Shown: positions 33,598 through 46,061, numbered from the stretch's first letter. The stretch: DNA of 64,000 nucleotides from Saccharum officinarum (GCA_020631735.1 CM036221.1:15295381-15359380), one strand, 5' to 3'. Notes: a model not told the origin generated them from the sequence alone. Made by a program: numbers and translations.

Positions 33598-36267
33598 ATG
33601 GCTAACCCCGAACGCCCGATCCCGTTGGCTACGGTGATCTGGTTTGGGAGTTTGGAGTTCATGTCGCTCGGCTCTGGCTACGACATGATCCTACTTCCAC
33701 CCAGGCACCCAACCGACGAGGATTACGAGCTCTCCCAGCCCGGGGGAGCAGTCAACCGGCACCGTCGCTCCAGGCGGGCGCGGGCCGCCCGTCGACGGCG
33801 AGCCCGGTACAACCACCGTCTCCACCTGGCGGAGGGCGATGGGATCCCCCGGTCCGGCACCCCCCAGACAGGCGCCAGCCTAGATCTCCTTTTGGAAGAT
33901 TTGGGAAGGACGAGCCTGGCTGAGGGTGGCGTGCCGACGAAGAATCCCGCCGCTCCCCCGTCCGGTGAGACACCACTGTCCGTAGCATCTATTTCGCCAC
34001 GGGCAGCGACGTCCCCATCGCCATTCCCGTTTGGGCTGGACTCGGTTGCCCGGGTGTATGCATCCTCCGTGAGCACTCGCATGAGCGCTTATGAGGAACT
34101 CCCCGGACACCATCTACGCTCCACTCTGGACCTCGTTGCGTCCACGCCGGCTTCTGATTATCGGGACTCTACCGAGACACCGGAAACAGAGCCTCGTGTG
34201 ACTGCTTCTTCATATCGTCACCGCGGTGACGGTTGGCAATGGCCACACATTTCCCCGTCATATTACTACTTTGGCGCTCCTGACTCCGACTCGGCTGACG
34301 ACACCTATGATCCGACTCGCGAGTGCTTCAACATCGACATTGAAAGCACCTCGGAATCAGAGGACGAAGAGCCGGTCGAAGGAAGGCACACGCCCCCTCA
34401 TGTCGAACTTCCTGCCGAGCGAAACGAGCCCCAGTTCCTTGCGGATCAAGGAGCGCAGCTCGAACAGATTCGCGAGTTGCAGGACCAGCTTGACGAGGAA
34501 CGGGAAAACCTGGATCTTCTCCAGCAAACCCTCGAGCGTGAGCGGGCGGAACACGTATTTGGCGGGAGAGCTCGTGAGAGAGCTCGCGACGTCAACTGTC
34601 GCATCGACGAGGACCGGGCGGTCGACCCTCCGGTTTTCGCTCGAGCCAGCCAAAACGTCGTCGCCGCCGCCATGCTCCTGCGCAACATGTCCGAGCCGTC
34701 AAACCCTGACGCCCGTCGGGCTCGAGACGAAATCCGAGGACTCCTCGAGACTGCCGCCATGCAGCAGGCCGAGAGCTCTACCTCGAGGCAGCGCGAAGCA
34801 GCCTCGGAGCGGACCCTCGAGCCTTCCCGACAGGAGAGAGAAGCCTCGGTTCATCCCGAGCCTGCCCGGCGAAACCGGGTAGCACCGGCCCCTGAGCCCA
34901 TCGCCAACGACCGCGAGCCTCGAGACACCCGTGGCAACATCGTCGAGCATCGCACGCGCAAACACGGTGACGGTGTAGCTCGAAGCTACCACGTCCACAG
35001 GGGCGGACGCTACGACAGCTCAGAAGACCGTAGCCCTTCACCCGAACCCCCAGGTCCTCGGGTGTTTAGTAAGGCTATCCGTGAGACGGTGCCCCCGGCT
35101 CGGTTCCGTCCCCCCACGACTCTCACCAAGTATAACGGCGAGACCAAACCCGAACTTTGGCTCGCCGATTTCCGCTTGGCGTGTCAGTTGGGCGGGGCCA
35201 CCGACGACCGGGTCATCATTCGGCAACTGCCCCTGTTCCTCTCCGACACCGCCCGAGCCTGGCTCGAGGATCTCCCACCTTGGTAGATCCACGACTGGGA
35301 CGATCTCGTGAGGGTGTCCGAGGGAAATTTCAAGGGAACCTACATGCGCCCCGGCAACTCGTGGGACCTCCGGGGCTGTAAGCAGAAACCAGATGAGTCC
35401 CTCCGGGACTACATCCGGCGCTTCTCCCGGTAGCGCACCGAGCTCCCCAACATCACCGACTCCGACGTGATTACGGCCTTCCTCTCCGGTACCACCTGTA
35501 AAGAGTTGGTCCGGGAGTTGGGCCGTAACACCCCGCTCACCGCCAACGGATTGATGGACATCGTCACCAACTTCGCCGCCGGCGAGGAGGCGGTTGGTGC
35601 AATCTTTGTTGGCGAGCCGGCGAGGGGGGAGCAGAAGGTCGACGACCCCGCGAGTTCCACCCGAGGCCCTAAGAGAAACAGCCGCAAGAAGAAGAAAGGC
35701 CAGCAGGGCAAGCTCGAGGCCCCGGCCGACGAGCTCGTCGCTGCTACCGAGCACAAGAAACCTCGAGGCCCCCCCGGCGGGGGCGTCTTCGACAAAATGC
35801 TCAAAGAGCCGTGTCCCTACCACAAGGGACTCACTAACCATAACCTCGAGGATTGTCACATGCTGCGCAGGTACTTCGGGGGTGCCGGCGCCAAGAAGGA
35901 CGACAAGGAGGAGGACCCTAAGGGTGACGACAAGGACGGGGAATTTCCCGAGATCCGCGACTGCTACATGATCTACGGAGGGCCCTCGACCTGCCTCTCT
36001 GCGTGCCAGCGCAAGCGAGAACGGCGCGAGGTCTTCTCCGTACAATCGGCAGTACCCCGTTTCCTTGATTGGTCTGCGGTGGCCATCACTTTCGACCGTG
36101 ATGACCACCCAGACTACGTCCCCAACCCGGGGGTCTATCCACTCGTCGTTGACCCCGTCATCGCCAACACATGCCTCACCAAAGTGCTCATGGACGGCGG
36201 AAGCAGCCTCAACATTATCTACTCTCAGACCCTCGACCTCTTGGGGGTCGACAGAGCGCGCCTCTAG
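33598..36267 (+). pseudogene. Tat-2 gag and protease with three TAG stops
   Basis: The start ATG at 33598 opens MANPERPIP. Upstream codons of the same frame lie in the PBS. After a Ser/Arg/Glu-rich half, the gag domain is clear (LTKYNGETKPELWLADF, RAWLEDLPPW, FLSGTTCKELVRELG). A lysine-rich stretch with a CPYHKGLTNHNLEDC knuckle and a retropepsin core LMDGGSSLNII (DGGS codons 36193-36204) follow. TAG stops at 35284-35286, 35431-35433 and 36265-36267 are the only breaks; the frame does not change. Confidence 0.88.
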
Positions 36268-37844
36268 CCTAGCGTCGGGGGCTTCCACGGAGTCATGCCA
36301 GGGAAACGGGCGGAACCCCTCGGGCGGGTCGATCTGCCTGTTTGCTTTGGCACACCGGCCAACTTTCGAAAGGAAACCCTCACTTTCGAAGTGGTCGGAT
36401 TCCATGGAACGTACCACGCTATCCTGGGACGCCCATGCTACGCCAAGTTCATGGCGATCCCGAACTACACCTACCTTAAGCTCAAAATGCCTGGCCCAAA
36501 CGGTGTTATCACTGTAGGGCCCTCGTATGAACATGCCTACGAGTGCGACGTCGAGTGCGTCGAGCACGGCGAGGCTGTTTTTGAGTCGGCAAGCTTGGCT
36601 GCAGACCTCGACGGTCTCGCCAAAACGATTCCCGACCCAAAACGCCATGCCGGCAGCTTCGAGCCCGCCGAAGACGTCAAACTCGTACCCCTCGACCCCG
36701 CTGATCCCAAAGGGAGGACGCTGAATGTCAGCGCCACCCTCGATCCTAAATAGGAAGCAGTGCTCGTCGACTTTCTCCGCGCGAACGTCGACATCTTTGC
36801 GTGGAGTCCCTCGGATATGCCGGGCATACCTAGGGAAGTCGCTGAGCACGCCTTGGAGATCCGGGCCGGATCCAAACCGGTGAAGCAACGCCTGCGCCGC
36901 TTCGATGAGGAGAAGCGCAGGGTCATCGGCGAGGAGATACACAAACTGTTGGAGGCTGGGTTCATCAAGGAGGTTCATCATCCCGAGTGGCTAGCTAATC
37001 CTGTATTAGATAGAAAAAAGAGTGGGAAATGGAGGATGTGCGTAGACTATACTGGTTTAAATAAAGCATGTCCGAAAGTTCCCTTCCCTTTGCCACGCAT
37101 TGATCAAATCGTTGATTCCACCGCGGGATGTGAAACTCTCTCATTCTTAGATGCATATTCCGGCTACCACCAGATCAAAATGAAGGAGTCCGACCAGCTC
37201 GCGACTTCATTCATCACCCCATTCGGCATGTATTGCTACGTTACGATGCCCTTCGGTCTTCGGAACGCGGGGGCAACGTACCAGCGATGCATGCAACACG
37301 TTTTCGGGAAGCACATTGGGTCGACCGTCGAAGCTTACGTCGACGACATCGTGGTCAAAACCCAACGTGCCGACGATCTGGTCAGCGACCTCGACGTTGC
37401 ATTCAAGTGCCTCAGGGCAAAAAACATCAGACTCAATCCGGAGAAATGTGTTTTCGGCGTCCCACGAGGTATGCTTTTAGGGTTTATCGTATCTAAACGT
37501 GGCATCGAGGCCAACCCTAAAAAAATCTCTGCAATAACCAAGATGGGCCCCATCCGAGATCTCAAAGGCGTACAGAGAGTCACAGGTTGCTTGGCGGCAC
37601 TCAGCCGTTTCATTTCGCGCCTCGGCGAAAAAGCACTCCCTCTGTACCGTCTCTTGAGGAAATCGGACCATTTTTCCTAGAACCTCGAGGCTGAGGAGGC
37701 TCTCACGAAACTGAAAGCCACCCTCTCTAGCTCACCGATCCTCGTCCCTCCGACCCCGGGGAACCACTCCTACTCTATGTCGCCGCGACATCACAAGTAG
37801 TCAGTGCTGCCCTGGTTGTCGAACGGGCCGAGGAGGCACACACC
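36268..37844 (+). pseudogene. Tat-2 protease tail and reverse transcriptase
   Basis: It continues in the gag frame. RT motifs: NPVLDRKKSGKWRMCVDYTG, FLDAYSGYHQI and YVDD (37336-37347). TAG stops lie at 36751-36753 and 37678-37680. One G is missing from a G-run near 37758-37761, which shifts the frame before the first RNase H. Confidence 0.88.
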
Positions 37845-39989
37845 TTGCTCGTCCAGAGGCCGGTCTATTTCGTTAGCGAGGTGCTCTCTGAAACAAAGTG
37901 TCGATATCCACAGATCCAGAAACTGCTATATGCTGTCATCTTGACACGGCGCAAGCTCCGACACTACTTCGAGGGTCACCCGATTACTGTGGTTTCTTCT
38001 TTCCCCTTGGGAGAGATAGCCCAGAACCGGGAAGCCTCGGGTAGGGTTGCCAAATGGGCGGTCGAGCTCATGGGCGAGGCATTGTCCTATGCGCCGCGAA
38101 AAGCTATCAAGTCACAGGCGTTAGCAGATTTTCTGGCCGAGTGGACTGACACACAACTCCCTCCTGCACAGCTCCAAGCGGAGCTGTGGACCATGTACTT
38201 CGATGGGTCATTGATGAAAACGGGAGCAGGCGCGGGCTTGCTCTTCGTCTCACCCCTCGGGGTTCACATGCGCTACGTCGTCCGGCTTCATTTCCCTGCG
38301 TCTAACAACGTCGCCGAATACGAGGCACTCGTCACGGGGTTGAGAATCGCCATCGAGCTCGGGGTCCGACACCTCGACGTCCGAGGCGACTCCCAACTCG
38401 TGATCGATCAGGTCATGAAGAGCTCGAGCTGCCGCGACCCCAAGATGGAGGCCTACTGCCAAGAAGTACGGCGCCTCGAGGACAAGTTTCACGGCCTCGA
38501 GCTCAACCACATCGCACGCAGGTATAATGAGGCCGCTGATGAACTGGCAAAAATCGCGTCCGGTCGAGCCACGGTTCCACCGGACGTCTTCGCGAAAGAC
38601 CTTCAGCATCCATCCGTCGACCTCAGGCCAGACGGGGGGGTCGACGGGGCGTCGCTCGACCCTCCACCTGAGGCAGAAGCCCCCTCGACCGGGGCTCAAG
38701 CCATGCAGGTGGGAGATTTGACGCCACCGTCTGACCTCGAACCTGATTGGCGCGTCCCGTACCTCGACTACCTCATCCAAGGGGACCTCCCCTCGGATAG
38801 GACTGAGGCTCGACGGATCGCACGCCGGGCCAAAACTTTTGTGATCATGGGCGACAGCAGGGAGCTCTACCGTCGTAGCCCTACCGGTATCCTCCAACGT
38901 TGCATCACGAAAGAGCAAGGCAGAAATCTGCTCGGCGATCTTCACTCGGGGGCTTGCGGTCACCACGCTGCGCCTCGAACCCTCGTCGGAAACGCCTTTC
39001 GACAAGGATTCTATTGGCCGACCGCGGTCTCCGACGCTGTCAAGCTAGTACGCTCCTGCGAGGGTTGTCAGTACTATGCGAGACAGACTCATCTTCCGGC
39101 ACATGCCCTACAAACTATCCCCATCACATGGCCGTTCGCCGTTTGGGGGCTCGACCTTGTCGGACCACTGAAAAGGACGACCGGCGGCTTCACCCACTTG
39201 CTCGTCGCAATCGACAAATTCTCCAAGTGGATCGAGGCCCGCCCTATCACCAGCATCAGGTCCGAACAAGCTGTACTCTTCTTCACTAACATTGTTCATC
39301 GCTTCGGGGTCCCCAACTGTATCATCACAGACAATGGCACCCAGTTCACTGGCAAAAAGTTTTTGGATTTCTGCGACAACCACCACATCCGTGTGCTCTG
39401 GTCGGCCGTGGCTCATCCAAAAACAAACGGGCAAGTGGAACGTGCCAACGGCATGGTTCTACAAGGCCTGAAGCCCAGAATCTTTAACAAACTAAACAAA
39501 CATGGAAAAAAATGGGCTGCCGAGCTACCCTCGGTCCTGTGGAGCCTAAGAACAACGCCGAGTCGAGCCACGGGGTTCACTCCGTTCTTCTTAGTCTACG
39601 GGTCTGAGGCTATGCTACCAACCGATATAGAATACGGATCCCCGAGGTTGAAGGCATACAACGAAGGACACAACGACGCCACAAGACAGGACGCCCTCGA
39701 CCAGCTCGAGGAAGCCCGAGATGTGGCTCTGTTGCATTCTGCCAGGTACCAGCAGGGTCTCCGACGCTACCACGACAGATACGTCCGCAAGCGTGACCTC
39801 AACGTTGGTGACTTGGTGCTACGGCGGAACCAGAACACCAAGGGACGGCACAAGCTCACACCACCATGGGAAGGGCCGTACATCATCGCAGAAGTACTAA
39901 AGCCGGGCACCTACAAGCTATCCAACGAGAAGGGCGAAATCCTCACCAACGCTTGGAACATTGAACAGCTACGTCGCTTCTTTCCTTAA
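37845..39989 (+). CDS. Tat-2 RNase H domains and integrase, open to the natural stop
   Basis: Open for 714 codons; the start is only where the frame resumes after the frameshift. Order: end of the gypsy RNase H (PVYFVSEVLSE, LRHYFEGH), plant-type RNase H (MYFDGS, AEYEAL, RGDSQLVID), integrase zinc module (H, H, then CEGC), and DDE core (GLDLVG, TDNGTQF, NGQVERANG), all intact. The C-terminal GDLVLRR...WEGPYII module follows. This is the best-preserved enzyme segment of Tat-2, but no intact polyprotein reaches it. Confidence 0.9.
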   Translation: MLVQRPVYFVSEVLSETKCRYPQIQKLLYAVILTRRKLRHYFEGHPITVVSSFPLGEIAQNREASGRVAKWAVELMGEALSYAPRKAIKSQALADFLAEWTDTQLPPAQLQAELWTMYFDGSLMKTGAGAGLLFVSPLGVHMRYVVRLHFPASNNVAEYEALVTGLRIAIELGVRHLDVRGDSQLVIDQVMKSSSCRDPKMEAYCQEVRRLEDKFHGLELNHIARRYNEAADELAKIASGRATVPPDVFAKDLQHPSVDLRPDGGVDGASLDPPPEAEAPSTGAQAMQVGDLTPPSDLEPDWRVPYLDYLIQGDLPSDRTEARRIARRAKTFVIMGDSRELYRRSPTGILQRCITKEQGRNLLGDLHSGACGHHAAPRTLVGNAFRQGFYWPTAVSDAVKLVRSCEGCQYYARQTHLPAHALQTIPITWPFAVWGLDLVGPLKRTTGGFTHLLVAIDKFSKWIEARPITSIRSEQAVLFFTNIVHRFGVPNCIITDNGTQFTGKKFLDFCDNHHIRVLWSAVAHPKTNGQVERANGMVLQGLKPRIFNKLNKHGKKWAAELPSVLWSLRTTPSRATGFTPFFLVYGSEAMLPTDIEYGSPRLKAYNEGHNDATRQDALDQLEEARDVALLHSARYQQGLRRYHDRYVRKRDLNVGDLVLRRNQNTKGRHKLTPPWEGPYIIAEVLKPGTYKLSNEKGEILTNAWNIEQLRRFFP

Positions 39990-40672
39990 AAAGCCTCGAG
40001 GCTCTGTATTTCCTTTTTCGTCAATAAAGAATACAGCGATGTTCAAAATTTTTCGTTTCGTAATGAGGAAGGATCGACCCTGCACTCCCAGAGTCGACCC
40101 TCCCTCGGGGGCTGCAAGGGGGGAACCCCCGGTCCCCGAAAAAACTTATGCTCTTTTTTAAATTTAAGAACCGCTTCTTAGATCGACTTCGCTGAAAGAG
40201 CACCCTAAGGTTCGAAAGGGCTCTCGAGTCTGGAGCATCACCTACGCCTCCGAGGCTACGGTACCTCCACTCAACCCTTACGCCTTTTAGAGGTACGCCT
40301 TCACGCTGAGAAGATCTAAACAACGGTTCCTAAAATTAAAAAAGAACATACCCCCTGTCGCTTAGATCAGGCTCTCACACGATTTACTAGGCCGCAACAT
40401 CACCCTGAAGCTCGAGGGCAGTCGAGCCGCGAGATCACTTACGCCTCCGAGGCTACGGTACCTCCACTCGCTCCCTTACGCCAAAGGATGTAGCTGCGCG
40501 CTAAGTAAATCACGCGAGAACACGATCCGTGCGATAAAGGGAAGAAAAGCTCGAGTAAAACTGAATCAACCACGAACCGGTTTATGTTTCGAGTCTTTTA
40601 GGCCTCCGCGGCCACCACGATCAAAATTCGAAATACTAACTTATTACATGGGCCTTCATGCCCAGATTTGGC
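39990..40672. other. Tat-2 region between pol and the antisense gene
   Basis: An identical 29-bp direct repeat (40244-40272 and 40441-40469, starting ACGCCTCCGAGGCTACGG) lies here. No gene is seen. This would hold the converging 3' ends of pol and the antisense transcript. Confidence 0.7.
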
Positions 40673-43600
40673 TCACAGGCCTTCGTCGTCGGCAGGCGGA
40701 ACCACCTCGGCTTCAAAAAGCGAGGCCAGACGACTTCCAGGTTCTTCGGCGGCTTCGATCAGCTCCACGCAGGCATCCTCGTTCTCCTCGTCTGTCCGAT
40801 CGGGGTCTGTGATGAAGCCCTCGGCAACGAGCCTCATGTCAAACACAAACCCCGAACGGACGACGGCCAGCGCCCTCTTCACGCCGTGATGGAGGCCGTT
40901 CCGTATCTTCTCCCGGGCAAGGCGGCCCAGCGCCACCATCCGTCGGACGAAGGAGTTCCCCGGAACATCCTCCCCGGTGTCGGCGTCGGGCTCGACCCCT
41001 AGGCCATCACACACGGTGGTGATTGCGCCCTGGAGAAGTTGGGTCCTCCGGACCTCGGCTTCGAAGAGGCTCTGGAAGGAGTTGGCACACGATTGGGCCT
41101 CTCGGTTCTCTCTCTCCAGCTCTGAAACACGACAAACAAATTAGTGCCCAACGCGGGGCCTTCAACGTCGTGACTATAACAACCACACTTACCCTCGATG
41201 TGGGTCTGCAGGCCCACGACCTCGTCGCGGAGCCCCCACACGTTCGCTCGAGCCCCAGGAAGGCGCTGTCCTTGTCACGGATGGCTGCCTTTAGCGCCTC
41301 GACCTCCTGCCGAGCAGACTCGAGAGCTGCGTCCTTCTCTTGGACGGCTCCCTGCAGCGTCTTGATCTCGCGCGTGGGAGGCGTCGCGCTGAAGGCCAAC
41401 CTGGGAGACATCCTCCTCGAGCTCCCTCACCCGTGCAGACAAGGGCTCGAGGTCCCTGCGCGCCTGGGCAGCTTCCTCCCGAGCCTTGTCCAGGCTAGTG
41501 CGCATCACGGCCTCGGCCGCCCATGCCTGCGTCGCCTCTTCTTTCACCACGGCGTATGCGACGCGCAGCTCAGCCATCTCGGCGTTCCGATTGGATAGCT
41601 GTTTCTGGGCCTCCTCGACCAGGACCCGTTGCTGGGACAGCGCGCCCCACACGCCACTCTCGTCCCGGATGAAGAGTGACTTGCGGCGGGAGTACTCCTT
41701 CAGCTCCTGAACGCAATTCGAAAAGGTCACAAATCCAAGGAAAAAACATATCAAGCAAGCCGACGGGTCGATCATACCTCGGTGGCATCCCCCATACTCC
41801 GCACGGCACCGGATGCCACTCGGAGCAACCGGTCAAGGTGCTGGCGGACGCCCTCGAGGTATTCCCATCGGTGCACTTCGTCTTTGTCGCTCAAGACAAA
41901 GATGGGCTCGTCGTCGGGGTTCGTAGCGTCCCTGAACTGAAGGGACGGCCCCCCCCACCTCGGCAGCTCCGTCTCTGCCCGCGCTATCGCCAGCGCGGCG
42001 ATGTCGGGCCACAACGAAGATGACCCGGCCGGGGCGTCTCCCGGTCCCGCGGAAGGACCAGCCTCGTCCGCGGTATCCACCTCTCCAACGGCCGTCGCGA
42101 CACCGGCCTGGTCCGCGACCTCACCCCCTCGACCCCCATCGCTTGTTTCCCCTTGTCCAGGGGGATGTTGTCGAGGGGAACGTGAGGGCGGGCACTTACG
42201 ACCGCCGGCGCTTCTGGAGCCGGCGCCTCGACCGACGACGGCGCCGGTGCCCGCGCCTCGACCGTTGGCACCTCCGGAACCGGCGCTTCTTCTTCCGGTG
42301 CTCCGGATAGGGGCTCGACCGCCCCGACCTCCACCATGCCCGCTGGCTCTGCCAACGGGCCTTGTTGCGGCCGCGACCCCCTCGCCCAGGCCGTCTCTTG
42401 CCCTGACGCCGACGCGACCTCCTCCATGGTCACGTCAGCACCCGCCCGCTCCGCGTCGTGGACGGGTGCCTCGCCCGTCGCGACCGCGACGGCAGCCTCG
42501 GCCATCCCCGACGACCTGGGTCCTGCCTCGACTACGTCAAGCGCCGCCGCCTTTACCGGTTCGGACCCCTCGACGGCAGGCTCCGGGCCGACAACCGCCG
42601 CGGCGTCGGCTGACCCCTGCCGTTGTCGCAGGCGCCCTTTCACGGCCTCGACCTGACGGACCCAGGCCGCGTCCTGCTCCGCCGTCCGGTTGAGGACAAC
42701 GGCGCTGGCTCGCAGTGACTTCACAGGGGTAGGCCCCATCGGCTCCGCCTTCCGCTTCAGCCTGCGAAGTGAGAAGAATTGTCACCCAACGGACTTTGGG
42801 AAAGGCAGGACAACCAAGCTGAGATACTTACCCGGAAATCGGCACCAAGTACCTCGACCCCGCGCGGCTCGAGCCTCCCGGGACGGCCGCTGGTGGCCTC
42901 GCGGCGGCCTCACCAGCAGGTCGAGCGCTCCTGGGAGCCCCTGCCGGTACACCGCCCTGCGCCCTCTGTGCTTCCGAGGCCAGCTGGCCTCGGGTCCTTA
43001 TGCCCGCTGGCGCCGCCGCCGATGACGACGCCGGTACTGCCGCTTCCGCCCCTGCCGGAGCTTGCGAGGCCCCGGCTGGTGCGGGCGTCCCCGTCGACCC
43101 CTCTCGCCAGGACCGGGGTAAAACGGCCCCTCCCGTCGAGGGCCCGGCTTCCTTCCCCACCTTCTTCCCCTCGACCTCCTCGACCACGACGACCGAGGAG
43201 GACCCCCCCGATGGGCTCTAGCAGGGGGCGAATGTCGGGAAGGTCGCCCAGCCTGGTCGCAATCTCATACCGCGACAGGGCATCATCATCTTCGTCGCTG
43301 CTACCGTCGTCCTCCCCCGAGACCGTCTCGGAAGGCGACAGCGACAGGGACACTCCGTCCATGGTCTGCTGGCACCGGCGCTTCTTCAACGCCTCCGCCT
43401 CTTTGGCCTTGCGGACCGCCCGCTTCTTGGCCGTCTCTTTGGTCTGCTTCTTCTGGGAGGCATGCAGGCGTCGAGCCTCCCGGGCGGGCCGATCCTCCAG
43501 GACTGGTGGGCGCGTTTCCCGCAACGCCGACAAATCCTACACGCCGGCCTCGACCACATCAGCAAAATCCACAGAAAAATAAGAATAGCAATACCTCAGC

Positions 43601-44532
43601 CCCGAGATACGTACCACGGATTCGCACCCTTCGGTAGGCCTCATGGGAACCTGATTGGCCTCCTCCGCCTTGAAGTTCCCGACCATCCGGCGAGCCCGCC
43701 GGAGGACCTCCTCAAGGGTGAGGGATTCGTGGGACATCCGGGTACCCTCCAGGTTCGCCTCCGGAGTCATCTGGTCCAGGCGGAGATGACGCTGGCACAA
43801 CGGCATCACTCTGCGGCGATGGAAGGCCGCAGCCACCGCCGCAGCCGTTAGGCCCCGAAGGCGAAGCTGCTGCAGCGCCGCCAGCAGCGGGTCCAAGCGT
43901 GTCTTCTCGGCCTCGGGCACTCCGTACGACCAATGCTCCTCTCGAGCAGTCAGCACGCGGCCGGTGTACCTCGGCAACTGATTTTCATCATTGCGGAGGT
44001 AGAACCAACCCTCGTGCCACCCACTGTTCGAGGAGATGAGGCGGGCCGGGATGTATAGATCCGTCCGACCCGATCTCACCTGTAGCACGCAGCTCCCAAC
44101 TCGGGCCGCGCACAGGACGCCTTTCTCCCCCGCCCTCTTGGCGAAGAGCTCGGCCTTGAAAAGGTGAAGCCACAGGTTCCACTGCGGCTCCACCCCGAGG
44201 TAGCCCTCGCAGACCGCCGCGAAGATGGCGGCCTGCGCGACGGCGTTGGGGGAAAGGTGATGAAGTTCCACCCGGTAGTGGTGGAGGAGCGCGCGCATGA
44301 AGACCGACGCCGGCACGCCAAACCCCCGCTCATGAAAGCTGACGAAGCTCACCACGTACCCTTCAGGGGGCGCTGGCTCCCGATGGGCAGGGGGCGGCGC
44401 CATCCACTCCGGCTGCAACAAGTTCGTCCTCGGCCGCAGCAGCCCGTCCTCGACCAACTCCTCCAACCTCCTCTCCGTCACCGAGGAGGCGGCCCAGTCG
44501 TCGACGGGGAGGATCTGGCTCTTTCCTGCCAT
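40673..44532 (-). pseudogene. Antisense 'putative gypsy type transposon' (PF04195-like) gene of Tat-2
   Basis: Exon 1 (44532-43615, 306 codons) is intact: MAGKSQILPVDDW, then GYVVSFVSFHERGFGVPAS, LHHLSPNAVAQAAIFAAVCEGYLG and NLWLHLFKAELF. This pattern belongs to the plant family Pfam calls putative gypsy type transposon. It ends TCCGTG|GTACGT. Exon 2 starts after TGTAG at 43536 in the correct phase and is basic, then acidic. Later pieces (42739-41772, 41710-41200, 41120-40673) are Ala/Glu/Arg/Gln-rich coiled coil, with GT-AG borders such as TTCAG|AGCTGG at 41120. Frameshifts near 43200 (C-run), 42130 and 41400 break the middle. The last exon is open to TGA at 40673. It lies opposite to gag-pol and tail-to-tail with it. 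The molecular function of the family is not known to me; despite its Pfam name, I see no catalytic transposase signature. Confidence 0.78.
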
Positions 44533-44678
44533 CGATGTCGTCGGAAGAGGGGATGGAAGGAAAGGATGCGGTGGCTGCGGCGATACGGGCGGAGAACGCG
44601 ATGTGGCAGGGGATGTCTAAGGCAAAGGATTGCAGGGACGCAAGCGATCGGTGGGGAACGTAGACCCCTAGGCCTTAG

Positions 44679-44686
44679 CTTTATAT
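44679..44686 (-). promoter_or_regulatory. TATA box of the Tat-2 antisense gene
   Basis: On the minus strand GCATATAAAGC lies about 150 bp before the ATG at 44532, the same spacing as for the PMD gene in Tat-1. Confidence 0.65.
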
Positions 44687-44888
44687 GCCCAGACGGAAGC
44701 CCAACGGCCGCGCGAGAAGGTAGGAACAGTTTCCCGCATTAAATGCGCTCACCTAACCGTTTCCTTATATCTCGCAGGAACTGGGCACGTGGCCGCTCCC
44801 CACGTCGTAACCATATGCCGCTACCGCGCCGATCTCGTCTCCCAAAAAAACGCGCTCGGCCAACGGAATATCCCCAGGTACGTGGTAA

Positions 44889-45884
44889 ATGGGTGCGAAG
44901 CCCGCAATAAGTCTCGAGAGAGCGAAAGCTGGCCCTCGAAAGGGGTTCGACAGCTGCCCTCGAGCAACAGAGTTAGGGACGACCCGGGGTGCGCCCGTAC
45001 ATGGCCAAGGGCTCGAGCCGCGCTCTCGAGGCACCCCAGGACGTATTCGAGGCCGAAGGAGAAGGTTGTGGTAGGAATCCCTCCGGGGGAGGCATCGAGC
45101 CCTCGAATCCTGTCGAAGGGAATCGAGATCCACACGACCACTTCTTGGCATTTTTGAGGGCGCCTCCGGGCCACTAGCCGACCCCTAACGAACGGGGCAC
45201 GGGTTCTCACTCGAATTCTCCCGTTAGCAGCTCACCGGAGATCGTCGGAACTCGGGCCCAAACGAGGGTAGTACGACGTTCTCCACCCCTCCTCCTTTTC
45301 TCGAAAAAGGAGCGGGAGGGTCGCGAAAGACGGCCGGGACTCTGATCAACCTCGTGCGTGCGAGGCTCGGGGTCCCGACCGCAAAAATGGGTGCGAAGCC
45401 CGCAATAAGTCTCGAGGGAGCGAAAGCTGGCCCTCGAACGGGGTTCGACAGCTGCCCTCGAGCAACAGAGTTAGGGACGACCCAGGGTGCGCCCGTACAT
45501 GGCCAAGGGCTCAAGCCGCGCTCTCGAGGCACCCCAGGACGTATTCGAGGCCGAAGGAGAAGGTTGTGGTAGGAATCCCTCCGGGGGAGGCATCGAGCCC
45601 TCGAATCCTGTCGAAGGGAATCGAGATCCACACGACCACTTCTTGGCATTTTTTGAGGGCGCCTCCGGGCCACTAGCCGACCCCTAACGAACGGGGCACG
45701 GGTTCTCACTCGAATTCCCCCGCTAGCAGCTCACCGGAGACCGTCGTAACTCGGGCCCAAACGAGGGTAGTACGACATTCTCCACCCCTCCTCCTTTTTT
45801 TGAAAAAGGAGCGCGAGGGTCGCACAGCGAAAGACGGTCGGGACCCTGATCGACCTCGCGCGTGCGAGGCTCGGGGGCTTGACC
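44889..45884. repeat. 498-bp tandem duplication in the Tat-2 3' region
   Basis: Two units start ATGGGTGCGAAGCCCGCAATAAG at 44889 and 45387. They are nearly identical, so the duplication is recent. It lies upstream of the antisense gene promoter, between it and the 3' LTR. Confidence 0.92.
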
Positions 45885-46061
45885 GCAACGAAACGTTCCC
45901 CAATCAAACGCGTACAAGACCTCGGAGGAGTCTCCATACTCCACCGAGGCCTCGGGGGCTACACCCGGCGGGTGCGCTCGCGCGCCCCCACCGGAAAAAA
46001 TCACGACGCCACGACTCCAGTTCTGACCAACCTTTGGGAGAGTGATCACACACTCACCCAA

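Noticed and set aside
35038..36981. 647-codon minus-strand ORF opposite Tat-2 gag
   Set aside because: It is an open shadow of GC-rich gag/protease coding sequence. It has no domain, splice logic or promoter of its own, unlike the antisense gene at 40673-44532.
38250..39005. 251-codon minus-strand ORF opposite the RNase H/integrase of Tat-2
   Set aside because: Shadow of a constrained coding strand.
40673..44532. Calling the Tat-2 antisense product a real DNA transposase
   Set aside because: The Pfam family name suggests it, but no DDE-type or other catalytic signature is visible.
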